In this document: positions 58,401 through 64,000 of the stretch, one piece after another | Position numbering within the stretch: the first letter of the stretch is position 1 | Layout: each line of letters starts with the position of its first letter | NCBI GenBank assembly: GCA_963931865.1 | Contig: OZ007511.1 | Location: forward strand, 2,876,198 to 2,940,197 | Reading direction: 5' to 3' | Length of the DNA: 64,000 nt | From: Axinella damicornis | Lineage: Eukaryota > Porifera > Demospongiae > Axinellida > Axinellidae | Made by a program: the position numbers and the translations under genes | The notes under the pieces: generated by a model | Database searches by the model: none | Told to the model about the DNA's origin: nothing | What the model saw: only the letters and a program-made list of their open reading frames with translations

Positions 58401-61400
58401 AAAATAATTTCGTGTATAAAATTTTCGTGGTTTATGGCAACCACGAAAATATTTTTACAACGAAAATTTCCATATGTTTTTTACTTCCAGGAGTGTAAAT
58501 ACGCAGAACAATCTTTCCCCTAACACAAATGTAATGTCTACCCATGACATATCATCAGACAAGGCTTCACAACATGCTTGTTTAGTACTAGTTACCCCTT
58601 TGAATGTGAACCTTAAAAAACGGTCACATGACTCCCGATATCAATTATCGCTTATGTTACACATAATATTATGCTGTTTAACTTTTAACAGCTAAGACCC
58701 CACTTGGAAAAACGAGAAGGGGTCTGGCAACACGTAATACAATGCCATGCCTGCACACACTGTACAGTGCATGCCAATCAGGTTAGATACATCACATTTA
58801 ATTGAGGATGCACAAAGTTTTCGGTAACTCCGTGACTATTAGGGACTACCAGGAGTGTGGTTACCATTCGTAAAACAGCTGAAAGATTTTAACGTGCGTG
58901 TGTGTGTGTGTGTGTGAGAGACGGAAGTGGGATGTTCTTGGGGTGGGACTAGACCAGTGACGCGCGACCTTCGTACTGAGTCAATTTACTGAACCTCGAA
59001 CTCCGCAAAGAATGTTCGAGAACATTGGGAATGGGCTGGAACAGCTAGGGCTACAAGCAGATTCCATCGAGGAGCAGCTGAGCCGAAGTGGACGCAATCG
59101 GGGAGCAGCAGTTGAAGCGGACACAATCAGGAAGCAGCAGTTGAAGCAGACGCCATCGGGGAGTCGCAGCCGAAGCAGACGCAATCGGGGAGCAGCTGAA
59201 GCGGACGCAATCAGGGAGCAGCGGCTCTGCACAGAGAGCTGTCTGGCGCCGGATTACTCACGTAGGCGAACGAGGGGGAAGTAGCTGAGCGAGCGAAGCG
59301 AGCAAAGCTACTTCGAAATCTAGTTGAAATCATGAACACATCAAAGCAGATATTCATTCTAATACGTAGCAGGAATAGTTTTGAGTTTAAGGTTAGGATT
59401 AAACATTGGCAAAACAATGGTGCATGCTGCATTATAAAGTGATGCTAACTCAGATTGTGAACAAAGAGTTCTTCATCAAACCACTCGCTAGTTATGGAAG
59501 ATGTCAAACTTACTATCATTGTCCCGTATTCTCACAGTAGCCACAGCAGGTGCCACTATCACCCTGTTTGCAAGGCTTGAGTCCTGAAGAGACAGGGTAA
59601 TGTTCAGCTCTTCTACACCCTCAGGAATGTCGTCCTCATATATCACCACACTGAAGGTTTGTGAGCGTCGAGAATCCTCAAAATCACGTGGCAGGATGCT
59701 TCCAGGAGCAATCTCCTGATAGTCCTGTATCCCAGGTATAAAAGGATCAAACCGGCCAGCTGAAGCAGGTCTTGGTCCTGGACATATAAAAGTGTATCAC
59801 GATAATATGTGATTGAAAAATTGAGGAGCATTACCCACATACCTGCTGTGATATTCATCATGGTTGCATCAAGCCTGAACATGATCTGAAACCTAAGGAT
59901 TGAGTCAGGTGCTGGGAAACTGATACTGACATTGAGAGTAGCTTGCCCATCACTTTCGTCAACTTCAACCAGTGTCTCCACAAATCCAATCACAGCAACT
60001 ATAAGGTGAGAGGAATACACTTATTGGGAAGCTGTGGCTATATACATGTGAAACACTACTTGTAACTACACCTCAAGACTTAGAAATATACAACTACACT
60101 TTTATGCATGCTCACAAGATAATTATGCACATGATAAATTGCAAACATGTCCTCAGGGAAGGGATGGGACTGACAATGTATAATGGCATTCACCCTTTTT
60201 ATCTTTAGGTGCCGAGTGCTATAGCGTGAGGCAACTAGCTAATCTGTCTGTGTAGGTCGTGATCTCAGCTAGGGTTTGAATATATGTGGCAATAGTTGGT
60301 CATGCACAGGAATGCAATTACCGGTTTAAGGTTAATGCACGTGCGATGGTACATCCGGATTCTGGTCTACATACGTTTTAGGGATGGACACTGCGGATAG
60401 GTTGGACAAGTTGGTGGACCCAGTGTGGCACAGTCAGCAGCTCAAACTGTTACTCTTCTGCGCAGGAGACAGTGAGCCAACCATGCCATGAGTTTCAGCA
60501 CTTGAGGAAGTGTGCACTACATCAGCGTACGCTCTGCCATCTTCTTACAGCAGCATCTGACTACATGTGATCAACCAACTACATGAGGCCACACCTACTA
60601 ATTTGTATTGCTCGCATGCACACGGCATTCTCTGTGCATATGCGTATTCCTAAAACAGGCCATCAGTAGTAATTTTTGTTAGAAAATGCTTTTCTACCTT
60701 CCAGTGTAGGTATACAACATCATTTCAGCCCTACTCAGGCTGTAGTCAAGAGAGAGACATAGGACTTAGCTAGTCTAACCGTGCGTTCATAAAATAATCA
60801 TTAGCTACACCAATAAATAATAGTGACTCACCATCATCATCAAGGATTACTACTTGTACATCTGGAAAGCAATCACGACCATTGAATCGAAAACTGGGAT
60901 TATCATCACAGAGGAAGTCAGGATTATTTGGTGTGTCTGGATCAGGATCAGAAGACAGCTGGAAGATCTCAGTGTTCTCTGGTATATTGTCCTCAAATAT
61001 CCGGTAAGCAATCATAGTTTGATTATCTTCAGGTGTCAGTCTCACACGGATAACAGTTCTTTCACCAATGCTAAAATCAGCTGGTTCTGATGGAGAAGCT
61101 GTTGCAGGTTCCCCAAGTCCTTGTATTCGTGGAGTACTAATCTGAATTCGAATATAAAATGTTTGTTCAGACTGACGATCTTTTTCAAGGATTACCATGA
61201 AATTTCTTTGGGTTTCATTGTGTTCAACTCTTTCTCGTCTAAATCCAATTTCAATCGCTAGTGGAGGAAGAACAGAAAAGGAAAACAGGAAATTAACAAC
61301 TAGGAGATGGTGCAATTGTAGGGCACTAGAGGGAACCAGCTACATCAGTCAATCAATGCCATGTAGATGTGTACTTTTGCTAATCAAATTGCAATAGCTG

Positions 61401-63020
61401 CCATGTTACCAAGAGTGATCCTTGAATTGTCAATGGAAGTGGCAAAATGACTGCCGCCCAAGGCAGAAGGTAGCAAGTGAAGTGCACAAACTGACTAGCA
61501 GACATACTGAGCAGCTTACTTGCATCCAGTTCTCAGAGCTCAAAGAAGCCTGGGAACACTTGCTATCAATAGCTTATGCACACGATTGTTTTACATGTAG
61601 GTCACCAGCAGAATGCAACTGACAATCGAGAATGAGAAACAAGCTAGCCTGAAAGTTTGTTACCCAGTTTATACACCTTGCCTGCTGGCTTTATGACAGT
61701 TCTCTCAAATTGTCAGTCTGTTGTTTGCCATTTCCATAGACAGTTCAAGGATCACTGCTTATAATTCCTAGACGTTTTAGCACACAATGGCCATTGAGGA
61801 GTTCCCATGGCTGTGTAGGCACTCGTAGTTTGAATACGGTATTGCACAAGCCTCATTCCTAGACTTGCCGGCTATTTTGGAGTGCAAAATAGTGAGAGTG
61901 ACTGGGTTGAACGTTAGATCAATCAACGTCACTTATGTGATGTAGTGTGTTGCTGAATCAAATTATAATCATGCTATCATGTTACTTGCATGTCAGTTAC
62001 TCACACAATTGAAAGTGGTGTTGAATCAGGCTGTATACAATCGGTGGACTGGACTACTGGACTGGACTACTGGACTGGACTACTGGACTCACCCAAAATT
62101 CCATGAAACGCCCTTTTCAGTGAGAAGCTAAACGTTCTTACTTAGCCTATTAGTTCGCTAAAGTTGCTCCCTAGCCTGTTGCGGCTTCGTCTCCTCGATT
62201 TCCGAAGGTCAAAGGTCACGTGCATATTTAATAAGCAAGCTCGAACTATATTGTACCAACTAACTATAGTCATGGATAACATGTTAGCTACACTTGAAGG
62301 CAGGCTGGAGTTTGGTTTCTGCTGATGACGTGCTAACTGCTCTTCTAATCCTTCAAGCAGGCGGAGAATCCTAACTGGAGCACAATTAAAGTTTGACTTC
62401 CCAACAAATGCGTGTGACCTCCAGTCATGGATACTCAAAGCTAGCTAGCATGGATGCTCAAAGCTCTTCCGTGTCCGGGTAGGCCTGGGAACGAGGCTAG
62501 CCCAAAGCCAGTACAGAACCCACAATTATTGTTGAAGCTCATTAAATATGCACGTGACCTTTGACCTCGGAAATCGAAGAGACGAAACCGCAACTGGCTA
62601 GGAAGCAACTTTAGCGAACTAATAGGCTGAGTAAGGATGTTTAGCTTCTCACTGAAAAGGGCGTTTCATGGAATTTTGGGTGAGTCCAGTAGTCCAGTAG
62701 TCCAGTCCAGTAGTCCAGTCCAGTAGTCCAGTAGTCCAGTCCACCGATTGTATACAGCCGTTGAATCAGTAATGGTCATGCATGTAATTTTGTACTACAC
62801 TTCAAGTGGCACTTACGATCACTTTGAGGGATCCTACACACAGTAGTTTGAGTGGTGAACTCCACTGGATTGGTGAATGTTCCAGTAACACTCAAAACCA
62901 CAACAAACTCTTCTTCTGCTTCGTTTATCTCATCATCAACAATGGGAATCATTGCAATCACCGCTTCAGTTCCTGCTGCCATTGTAACCTCAAATGGTTG
63001 TGTATCATTAAAGTCCATCC
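37621..63020 (-). CDS. Gene C: large Calx-beta/Ig/IgGFc protein, 5' end outside window
   Basis: Twenty-one exons listed separately, all phase 1, about 1908 codons with an open frame throughout. The 5' part is missing, because the first visible exon is the second half of a Calx-beta domain. There are then one single-exon Calx-beta domain and eight split ones, at least three of them recent tandem copies, followed by two Ig-like exons and an IgGFc-binding exon. The last three may instead form a separate gene. The phase allows 44964 to join 40974, skipping the broken exon at 42.85 kb. If the GTAAGT donor at 37655 is not used, the frame reads 11 more codons and stops at 37621. Extracellular adhesion or recognition is inferred. 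No signal peptide or membrane segment is seen in the window. Confidence 0.6.
37656..39005 (-). CDS. Gene C (or separate gene) exon: IgGFc-binding domain
   Basis: 450 codons in one exon: ASEFFVGFMENP, YEYYAVSVP, SNQPISFFSGHECA, EQLPPTATWGRIF, TGDMFKVVAS, ending GSEAYGYPGGLRLSS. Same family as exon 12670-14064. It ends at a strong GTAAGT donor in phase 1. If this donor is not used, the frame continues 11 codons to TAA at 37621, next to a SINE-like repeat. Confidence 0.85.
39006..39732. other. Gene C intron, no recognised content
   Basis: Contains three imperfect copies of GTTTCAAGTTCGTAGTACGT (39349-39485). No exon. Confidence 0.5.
39733..40008 (-). CDS. Gene C (or separate gene) exon: Ig-like domain 2
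   Basis: 92 codons: RSLTCTSTGG, TVTWRKDG, then ITESVTD-like segment and GTYSCTVVNARG. This is the standard C/W/Y-x-C pattern of an I-set/V-set Ig domain. Donor GTGAGG, acceptor GATTCAG. Confidence 0.8.
40009..40584. other. Gene C intron between the two Ig exons
   Basis: Contains a TGTGTGCGTGCGTGCGT run. Open frames on the plus strand have no recognisable similarity. Confidence 0.4.
40585..40974 (-). CDS. Gene C (or separate gene) exon: Ig-like domain 1
   Basis: 130 codons: ALLCTTTYTPCC, DTQWYFPNGSE, then GIFRCDIPDESG and VFVGIYDSGTG. The C...W...F-x-C layout is an Ig-fold, with an extra CC after the first core Cys. Donor GTGAGT. The acceptor is probably AACTATAG; two further in-phase AGs lie within 40 bases. 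Confidence 0.7.
40975..42199. other. Region upstream of the Ig exons
   Basis: No signal-peptide exon could be supported. AGGGGCAACCGCACTCCTGG TTAGTAGCGCAAGCTA at about 41466 is shared with about 45530. A GCCTGGCTACGCCTCTGGCA repeat end lies at about 42130. Confidence 0.45.
42200..42530 (+). repeat. CTGCTCCCCGATTGCGTC minisatellite
   Basis: About ten imperfect units of about 27 bases (CTGCTCCCCGATTGCGTCCG CTTCAG). The same array is at 47395-47640 and, inverted, at 59080-59220. Confidence 0.85.
42556..42847. mobile_element. Foldback element truncating a Calx-beta exon
   Basis: TTCGAGGTTCA, TACGAAGGTCG, CACTAGTCTAGTCCCGCCCC and CTTCCCACTTCCGT on the left are inverted on the right around (GT)n, ending TGAACCTCGAA exactly where exon homology begins. 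Arms about 90 bases. Confidence 0.75.
42846..42970 (-). pseudogene. Truncated Calx-beta first-half exon, copy 6
   Basis: Begins normally (VITVGYVQTAVTVFESAGVA, ISVPPQADP, SFSLL) but the last about 35 bases and the GTTTGT donor are replaced by the arm of a foldback element. The frame stops after SRFSS. Its second-half partner is absent. Probably skipped. Confidence 0.65.
42971..44963. other. Gene C intron
   Basis: Holds the hAT-like element (43956-44332). Plus-strand frame 43118-43471 has no recognisable similarity. No exon. Confidence 0.45.
43956..44332. mobile_element. hAT-like non-autonomous element
   Basis: 377 bases with ends TAGTGTTGTTTTAGT and ACTAAAACAACACTA, flanked by an exact 8-bp duplication CTTCCAAG (43948-43955, 44333-44340). 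The body is TAGTTAGTTATAGTT-rich. The terminal sequence and 8-bp duplication fit hAT. Confidence 0.85.
44964..45185 (-). CDS. Gene C exon: Calx-beta second half, copy 5
   Basis: 74 codons: APSDNGALTDFSLGPF, VSIVDDMISENDETFTARL, VTIEDDD, donor GTACGA, acceptor ATCCACAG. A long (TG)n/G-run on the plus strand (45211-45346) sits just before the acceptor in the transcript. Confidence 0.8.
45211..45346. repeat. (TG)n microsatellite ending in a G run
   Basis: About 120 bases of TG with rare AT/GG interruptions, followed by 17 G. It lies 25 bases upstream of a gene C acceptor in transcript sense. Confidence 0.95.
45347..46995. other. Gene C intron
   Basis: Contains a dispersed repeat (45530-45960, related to 56700-56980 and 57840-57920: AGCCAAAGGGAAGA, CACAACAGTGTAGTCAG), a G32 run at 46446-46477 and the 17-bp array. 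No exon. Confidence 0.5.
46706..46914. repeat. 17-bp minisatellite
   Basis: About 13 copies of ATTCTAGGGCCATCACG, ending 80 bases from the donor of exon 46996-47154. Confidence 0.95.
46996..47154 (-). CDS. Gene C exon: Calx-beta first half, copy 5
   Basis: 53 codons: GITVGYVDTSVTVLESAGVA, ISIPSQGDQ, NTNDGTATAG, donor GTTTGT, acceptor CTCTGCAG. Two extra codons near the donor compared with the other copies. Confidence 0.8.
47316..47780 (+). mobile_element. Composite repeat abutting a splice donor
   Basis: AGTAGCTTCGCTCGCTGC, CTGCTCCCCGATTGCGTC array, GAGTTCGAGGATCA, GGTCACGCGTCACTAGTCCA, (AC)n. Same order as 42200-42650 and, inverted, 58880-59300. It ends next to the donor of exon 47788-48009. 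Confidence 0.7.
47788..48009 (-). CDS. Gene C exon: Calx-beta second half, tandem copy 4
   Basis: 74 codons: APGDYGALAGFPLGPF, VSIVDDVTPEGTETFTANL, VTILDND, donor GTACAA. The donor directly abuts the (AC)n end of the repeat at 47316-47780, leaving only about a dozen bases of original intron. Confidence 0.8.
48469..48621 (-). CDS. Gene C exon: Calx-beta first half, tandem copy 4
   Basis: 51 codons: VITVGYVDTSVTVFEDAGVA, ISVPPGTDP, NTNDGTAA, donor GTTTGT, acceptor TTTGCAG. Confidence 0.8.
48807..49028 (-). CDS. Gene C exon: Calx-beta second half, tandem copy 3
   Basis: 74 codons as in 49587-49808, with QPDLA in place of DPDLA and EDDD at the end; donor GTACAT, acceptor ATCCATAG. Confidence 0.8.
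49225..49377 (-). CDS. Gene C exon: Calx-beta first half, tandem copy 3
   Basis: 51 codons, almost the same as 50007-50159, donor GTTTGT, acceptor TTTGCAG. Flanking intron sequence is also shared. Confidence 0.8.
49587..49808 (-). CDS. Gene C exon: Calx-beta second half, tandem copy 2
   Basis: 74 codons: APSDYGALAGFSLGPF, VSIVDDMIPEDDEDFTARL, VTIEDND, donor GTATGT, acceptor ATCCACAG. Confidence 0.8.
50007..50159 (-). CDS. Gene C exon: Calx-beta first half, tandem copy 2
   Basis: 51 codons: VITVGYVDTSVTVLESAGVA, ISVPPQGDP, NTNDGTAT, donor GTTTGT, acceptor TTTGCAG. Confidence 0.8.
50357..50578 (-). CDS. Gene C exon: Calx-beta second half, tandem copy 1
   Basis: 74 codons: APGDYGALTDFPLGPF, VSIVDDMIPEDDEDFTARL, VTIEDND, donor GTACGT, acceptor ATCCATAG. 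Confidence 0.8.
50758..50910 (-). CDS. Gene C exon: Calx-beta first half, tandem copy 1
   Basis: 51 codons: VITVGYVQTAVTVFEDAGVA, ISVPPQADP, NTNDGTAA, donor GTTTGT, acceptor TTTGCAG. Member of the near-identical tandem set. Confidence 0.8.
51041..51414. mobile_element. Long foldback element, AGCCTCGTTCCCAG family
   Basis: 374 bases: AGCCTCGTTCCCAGGCCCAC ACG ... CGTGTGGGCCTGGGAACGAGGCT, arms about 75 bases including GTGACACTTGGCAAAATTCCCG. The flanks ACGTAGTAATT and ACGTAGTATTC agree at 9 of 11 positions. Confidence 0.8.
51415..52763. other. Gene C intron
   Basis: An imperfect inverted repeat, CCAGTTCTCC/GTAGATTCCACC and TTGATGGATTGTCC/GGCAATCCAACAATATTGA, spans about 52200-52560. No exon. 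Confidence 0.4.
52764..52979 (-). CDS. Gene C exon: Calx-beta second half
   Basis: 72 codons: APSDYGALAGFSLGPF, VSIVDDMIPEDNELFTASL, VTILDED, donor GTAAAT, acceptor ATCCATAG. A CA-rich tract lies just upstream of the acceptor in the transcript. Confidence 0.75.
53309..53467 (-). CDS. Gene C exon: Calx-beta first half
   Basis: 53 codons from acceptor TTTTTTTCAG: VTVGYVETDVTVFERAGVA, ISLPDGSVT, NTRDGTAT, donor GTTAGT. It is the most diverged member of the VTVGYV group of first halves. Confidence 0.75.
53585..53836 (-). CDS. Gene C exon: Calx-beta second half
   Basis: 84 codons: GSDTVGFGMMSADYISV, QQPRQCINVTIIDDIEV, FFANLTL, VSIVDDD, donor GTAAGT, acceptor TATCCACAG. The QQPRQC motif is shared with the 16.2 kb relic. 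Confidence 0.75.
53950..54099 (-). CDS. Gene C exon: Calx-beta first half
   Basis: 50 codons: GIVVGFERTTFVVNETDGF, VTVPASQDL, QDGTAS, donor GTATGT, acceptor TGTGCAG. Paralogue of exon 16579-16728. Confidence 0.75.
54480..54760. mobile_element. Foldback element with ACTAGTGGCAA ends
   Basis: 281 bases, almost entirely palindromic: ACTAGTGGCAA, GCGAAAAATAAG, GTGATGGCCTGTCAC, GGAATTATTCCAC, AAAGCTAGGAAACAAGGAG, all inverted on the right. Arms about 120 bases. No coding capacity. Confidence 0.8.
54761..57940. other. Gene C long intron
   Basis: A minus-strand frame 54947-55216 (MAPTATRKFYQPVL, AWLSFHDVTTVQARVLDF) has no family I recognise. The region 56499-56670 has AGTCTTGTTCCCAGGCAGC and GTTAGCCTCGTTCC ends in a rearranged order. 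56700-56980 is the dispersed repeat shared with 45.6 kb. No Calx-beta exon found. Confidence 0.45.
57941..58476. mobile_element. Foldback element with TATGGAAATTT-type ends
   Basis: CCGTATATCTGGAAATTTACG on the left and AACGAAAATTTCCATATG on the right, with inner ATTTTCGTGG/CCACGAAAA pairs on both sides. Confidence 0.6.
58880..59300 (-). mobile_element. Composite repeat, inverted copy
   Basis: (TG)n, GAGACGGAAGTGGGATGTTC, GGACTAGACCAGTGACGCGC, CCTCGAACTCCGC, then inverted GACGCAATCGGGGAGCAGC array and AGCGAGCGAAGCGAGCAAAG. It is the inverted equivalent of 42200-42650 and 47316-47780. Confidence 0.75.
59514..59777 (-). CDS. Gene C exon: Calx-beta second half
   Basis: 88 codons, no Met start: PRPASAGRFDPF, a DYQEIAPGS insert, VVIYEDDIPEGVEELNITL, VRIRDND, donor GTAAGT, acceptor ATGTCCAG. 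Longer than usual because of the N-terminal insert. Confidence 0.7.
59843..59998 (-). CDS. Gene C exon: Calx-beta first half
   Basis: 52 codons: VAVIGFVETLVEVDESDGQA, ISFPAPDS, MMNITA, donor GTATGT, acceptor CTTATAG. Confidence 0.75.
59999..60831. other. Gene C intron, no recognised content
   Basis: No exon or repeat structure recognised. Confidence 0.4.
60832..61257 (-). CDS. Gene C exon: complete Calx-beta domain in one exon
   Basis: 142 codons: IEIGFRRERVEHNETQ, FEDNIPENTEIFQL, VVILDDD, donor GTGAGT, acceptor CCACTAG. It is the only full domain not split by an intron. It is longer than usual, with extra loops around GEPATASPSEP and PDPDTPNNPDF. Confidence 0.75.
61258..62029. other. Gene C intron, no recognised content
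   Basis: Two TTGTCAATGGAAGTGGCA-like and inverse TTGCCATTTCCATAGACA segments (61424, 61724) form a loose inverted repeat. No exon. Confidence 0.4.
62030..62760. mobile_element. Large foldback element with 9-bp target duplication
   Basis: About 730 bases. Outer arms near 190 bases (CTGTATACAATCGGTGGACTGG, then AGTCC repeats, CCCAAAATTCCATGAAACGC, TTAGCGAACTAATAGG) and an inner pair (GATTTCCGAAGGTCAAAGGTCA). The flanks TTGAATCAG occur at 62021-62029 and 62761-62769. A partial relative is at 33344-33900. Confidence 0.8.
62817..63020 (-). CDS. Gene C exon: Calx-beta second half (first visible exon)
   Basis: 68 codons: GMDFNDTQPFEVTM, IPIVDDEINEAEEEFVVVL, CRIPQSD, donor GTAAGT, acceptor CATGCAG. 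Its first half was not found between 63021 and 64000, so it probably lies beyond the window. Confidence 0.75.
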
Positions 63021-63784
63021 CTGCATGAAGAGACAAATGTGGACTATTGTACAGCAGGAGCACATTGACCGGCAAAGCATGTGACTTCTCATGTGCACAG
63101 TACATAATGGTGAAATTCAAACATGGCAGATGTGTTATAAATATAGTAGTTTCCGTATATGGATTCTTATGACGAAAAGGGAACATAACTTACATTAAAT
63201 CATGTGAATCACCAGAGAGCTAGCTGGAGCCGGATACGGGTAAGAAGTGAATGTGGTGTGTTGATTCCAGCGACAGTACTACTCTGTCGAAGCAGAGACG
63301 TACAGACGGACCTGTCTTCCATTGAGTGAGTCCAAGCATTTATCGCGGCAAACTGATCCAGAAGAAGTATAAGCAGATGAGAGGTTCGCCATTGTCTACA
63401 GCTAATCTTCACATGCATCTCCAACAGTATCTTCGTGCATTGAGCCTGTGGTCGCTGTATCTTCACTTAGTTCCCTCAGCAGATGGTCCACAAATGCGTC
63501 GCTAGCATCCACTTAAATCCATATTTTCTAAAATTAGCATCCGATCGCCATGTTTGAATTTTGCCATCCATAGTAGTCACATGTTCCCTCGATGCACTCG
63601 TGTGTACAGCTAGTAACAAATTTCACCAGGGACAAATCTAGTTATTATGCATGTGTTTCAGAAAATTTGTGAGTGCCGAATTGAGTAAAAATGATGCCGC
63701 ATTCTCACTGGTACGTATGTCAGGTCTGTGATCTTATCACTTAGCCCTATTCTTTCTTGAAGTGATTTTCAGTCTCTAGAACCC
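63021..63784. other. Upstream gene C intron, no exon found
   Basis: Searched on the minus strand for a Calx-beta first half or signal peptide; none supported. Confidence 0.4.
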
Positions 63785-63884
63785 TTAAGGTGGCAGATAC
63801 CCCTTTACGTTAGGTTACCTTTAAACGTCGGGGGCCCCCGACGTTTAAAGGTAACCTAACGTAAAGGGGTATCTGCCACCTTAA
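63785..63884. mobile_element. Perfect 100-bp TTAA palindrome
   Basis: TTAAGGTGGCAGATACCCC ... GGGGTATCTGCCACCTTAA, symmetric about 63834.5 with a GGGGGCCCCC centre and no mismatch seen. TTAA forms both ends, consistent with piggyBac-type insertion. Confidence 0.8.
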
Positions 63885-64000
63885 ACATGCCCTAATTTCA
63901 TGTTGCTGGGCTCGAAACTGCTCCCACAGGTAATTTCAGCAATCCTAAGAAGAATGTGACCCTAACACGCCCACCAATTAACAAAAAGGGCTATAAACAC

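Noticed and set aside
63209..63466. Possible first exon or Calx-beta first half for gene C
   Set aside because: No family motif, no signal peptide with a usable donor.

Overview
This is animal (metazoan) nuclear DNA. Nearly all supportable coding sequence lies on the minus strand as short exons bounded by GT-AG splice sites, separated by introns full of minisatellites and small foldback transposons. The proteins are secreted or membrane-anchored extracellular mosaics of Calx-beta, IgGFc-binding N-terminal, Ig-like and small Cys-rich modules. Rich Calx-beta content is known from sponge aggregation-factor and related surface proteins, so a demosponge is the best guess. That is inference and was not checked against any database.

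Three genes or gene parts can be read. Gene A (15464 down to 1, continuing past the window start) has a signal-peptide exon, a Cys module, an IgGFc-binding exon, four Calx-beta domains, a second Cys module, and then Calx-beta domains 5, 6 and part of 7. Gene B (35729 down to 21349) looks complete: signal peptide, Cys module, a divergent Calx-beta-like domain, two Calx-beta domains, a Pro/Thr linker, one membrane segment and a cytoplasmic tail ending in two close tyrosine motifs. Its membrane exon is 2 bases out of frame. Gene C (63020 down to 37621, with its 5' end outside the window) carries about nine Calx-beta domains, several of them recent tandem copies, followed by exons for two Ig-like domains and an IgGFc-binding domain. 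Whether those last three exons belong to gene C or to a separate gene is not settled. Every intron I could place interrupts a codon after its first base (phase 1), and most Calx-beta domains are split into two exons at the same point.

Broken copies lie between the working exons. A Calx-beta pair at 16.2-16.7 kb has an in-frame stop. A second-half exon at 23.7 kb has lost its splice acceptor and closely resembles a gene A exon. A first-half exon at 42.85 kb is truncated by a foldback element.

The non-coding space contains a roughly 2.2 kb minisatellite (1808-4021), other minisatellites near 10.1, 20.2, 32.4 and 46.7 kb, a Ty3-like integrase fragment, tRNA-derived SINE-like copies and many inverted-repeat elements. 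One inverted-repeat family has termini reading AGCCTCGTTCCCAG and leaves about 11-bp target duplications; one copy duplicated a splice donor. Two perfect or near-perfect 100-bp palindromes are flanked by TTAA. The best candidates for new biology are the gene cluster as a possible recognition/adhesion locus, the unnamed Cys module shared by genes A and B, the gene B receptor tail, and a sequence block shared by the 5' ends of genes A and B.
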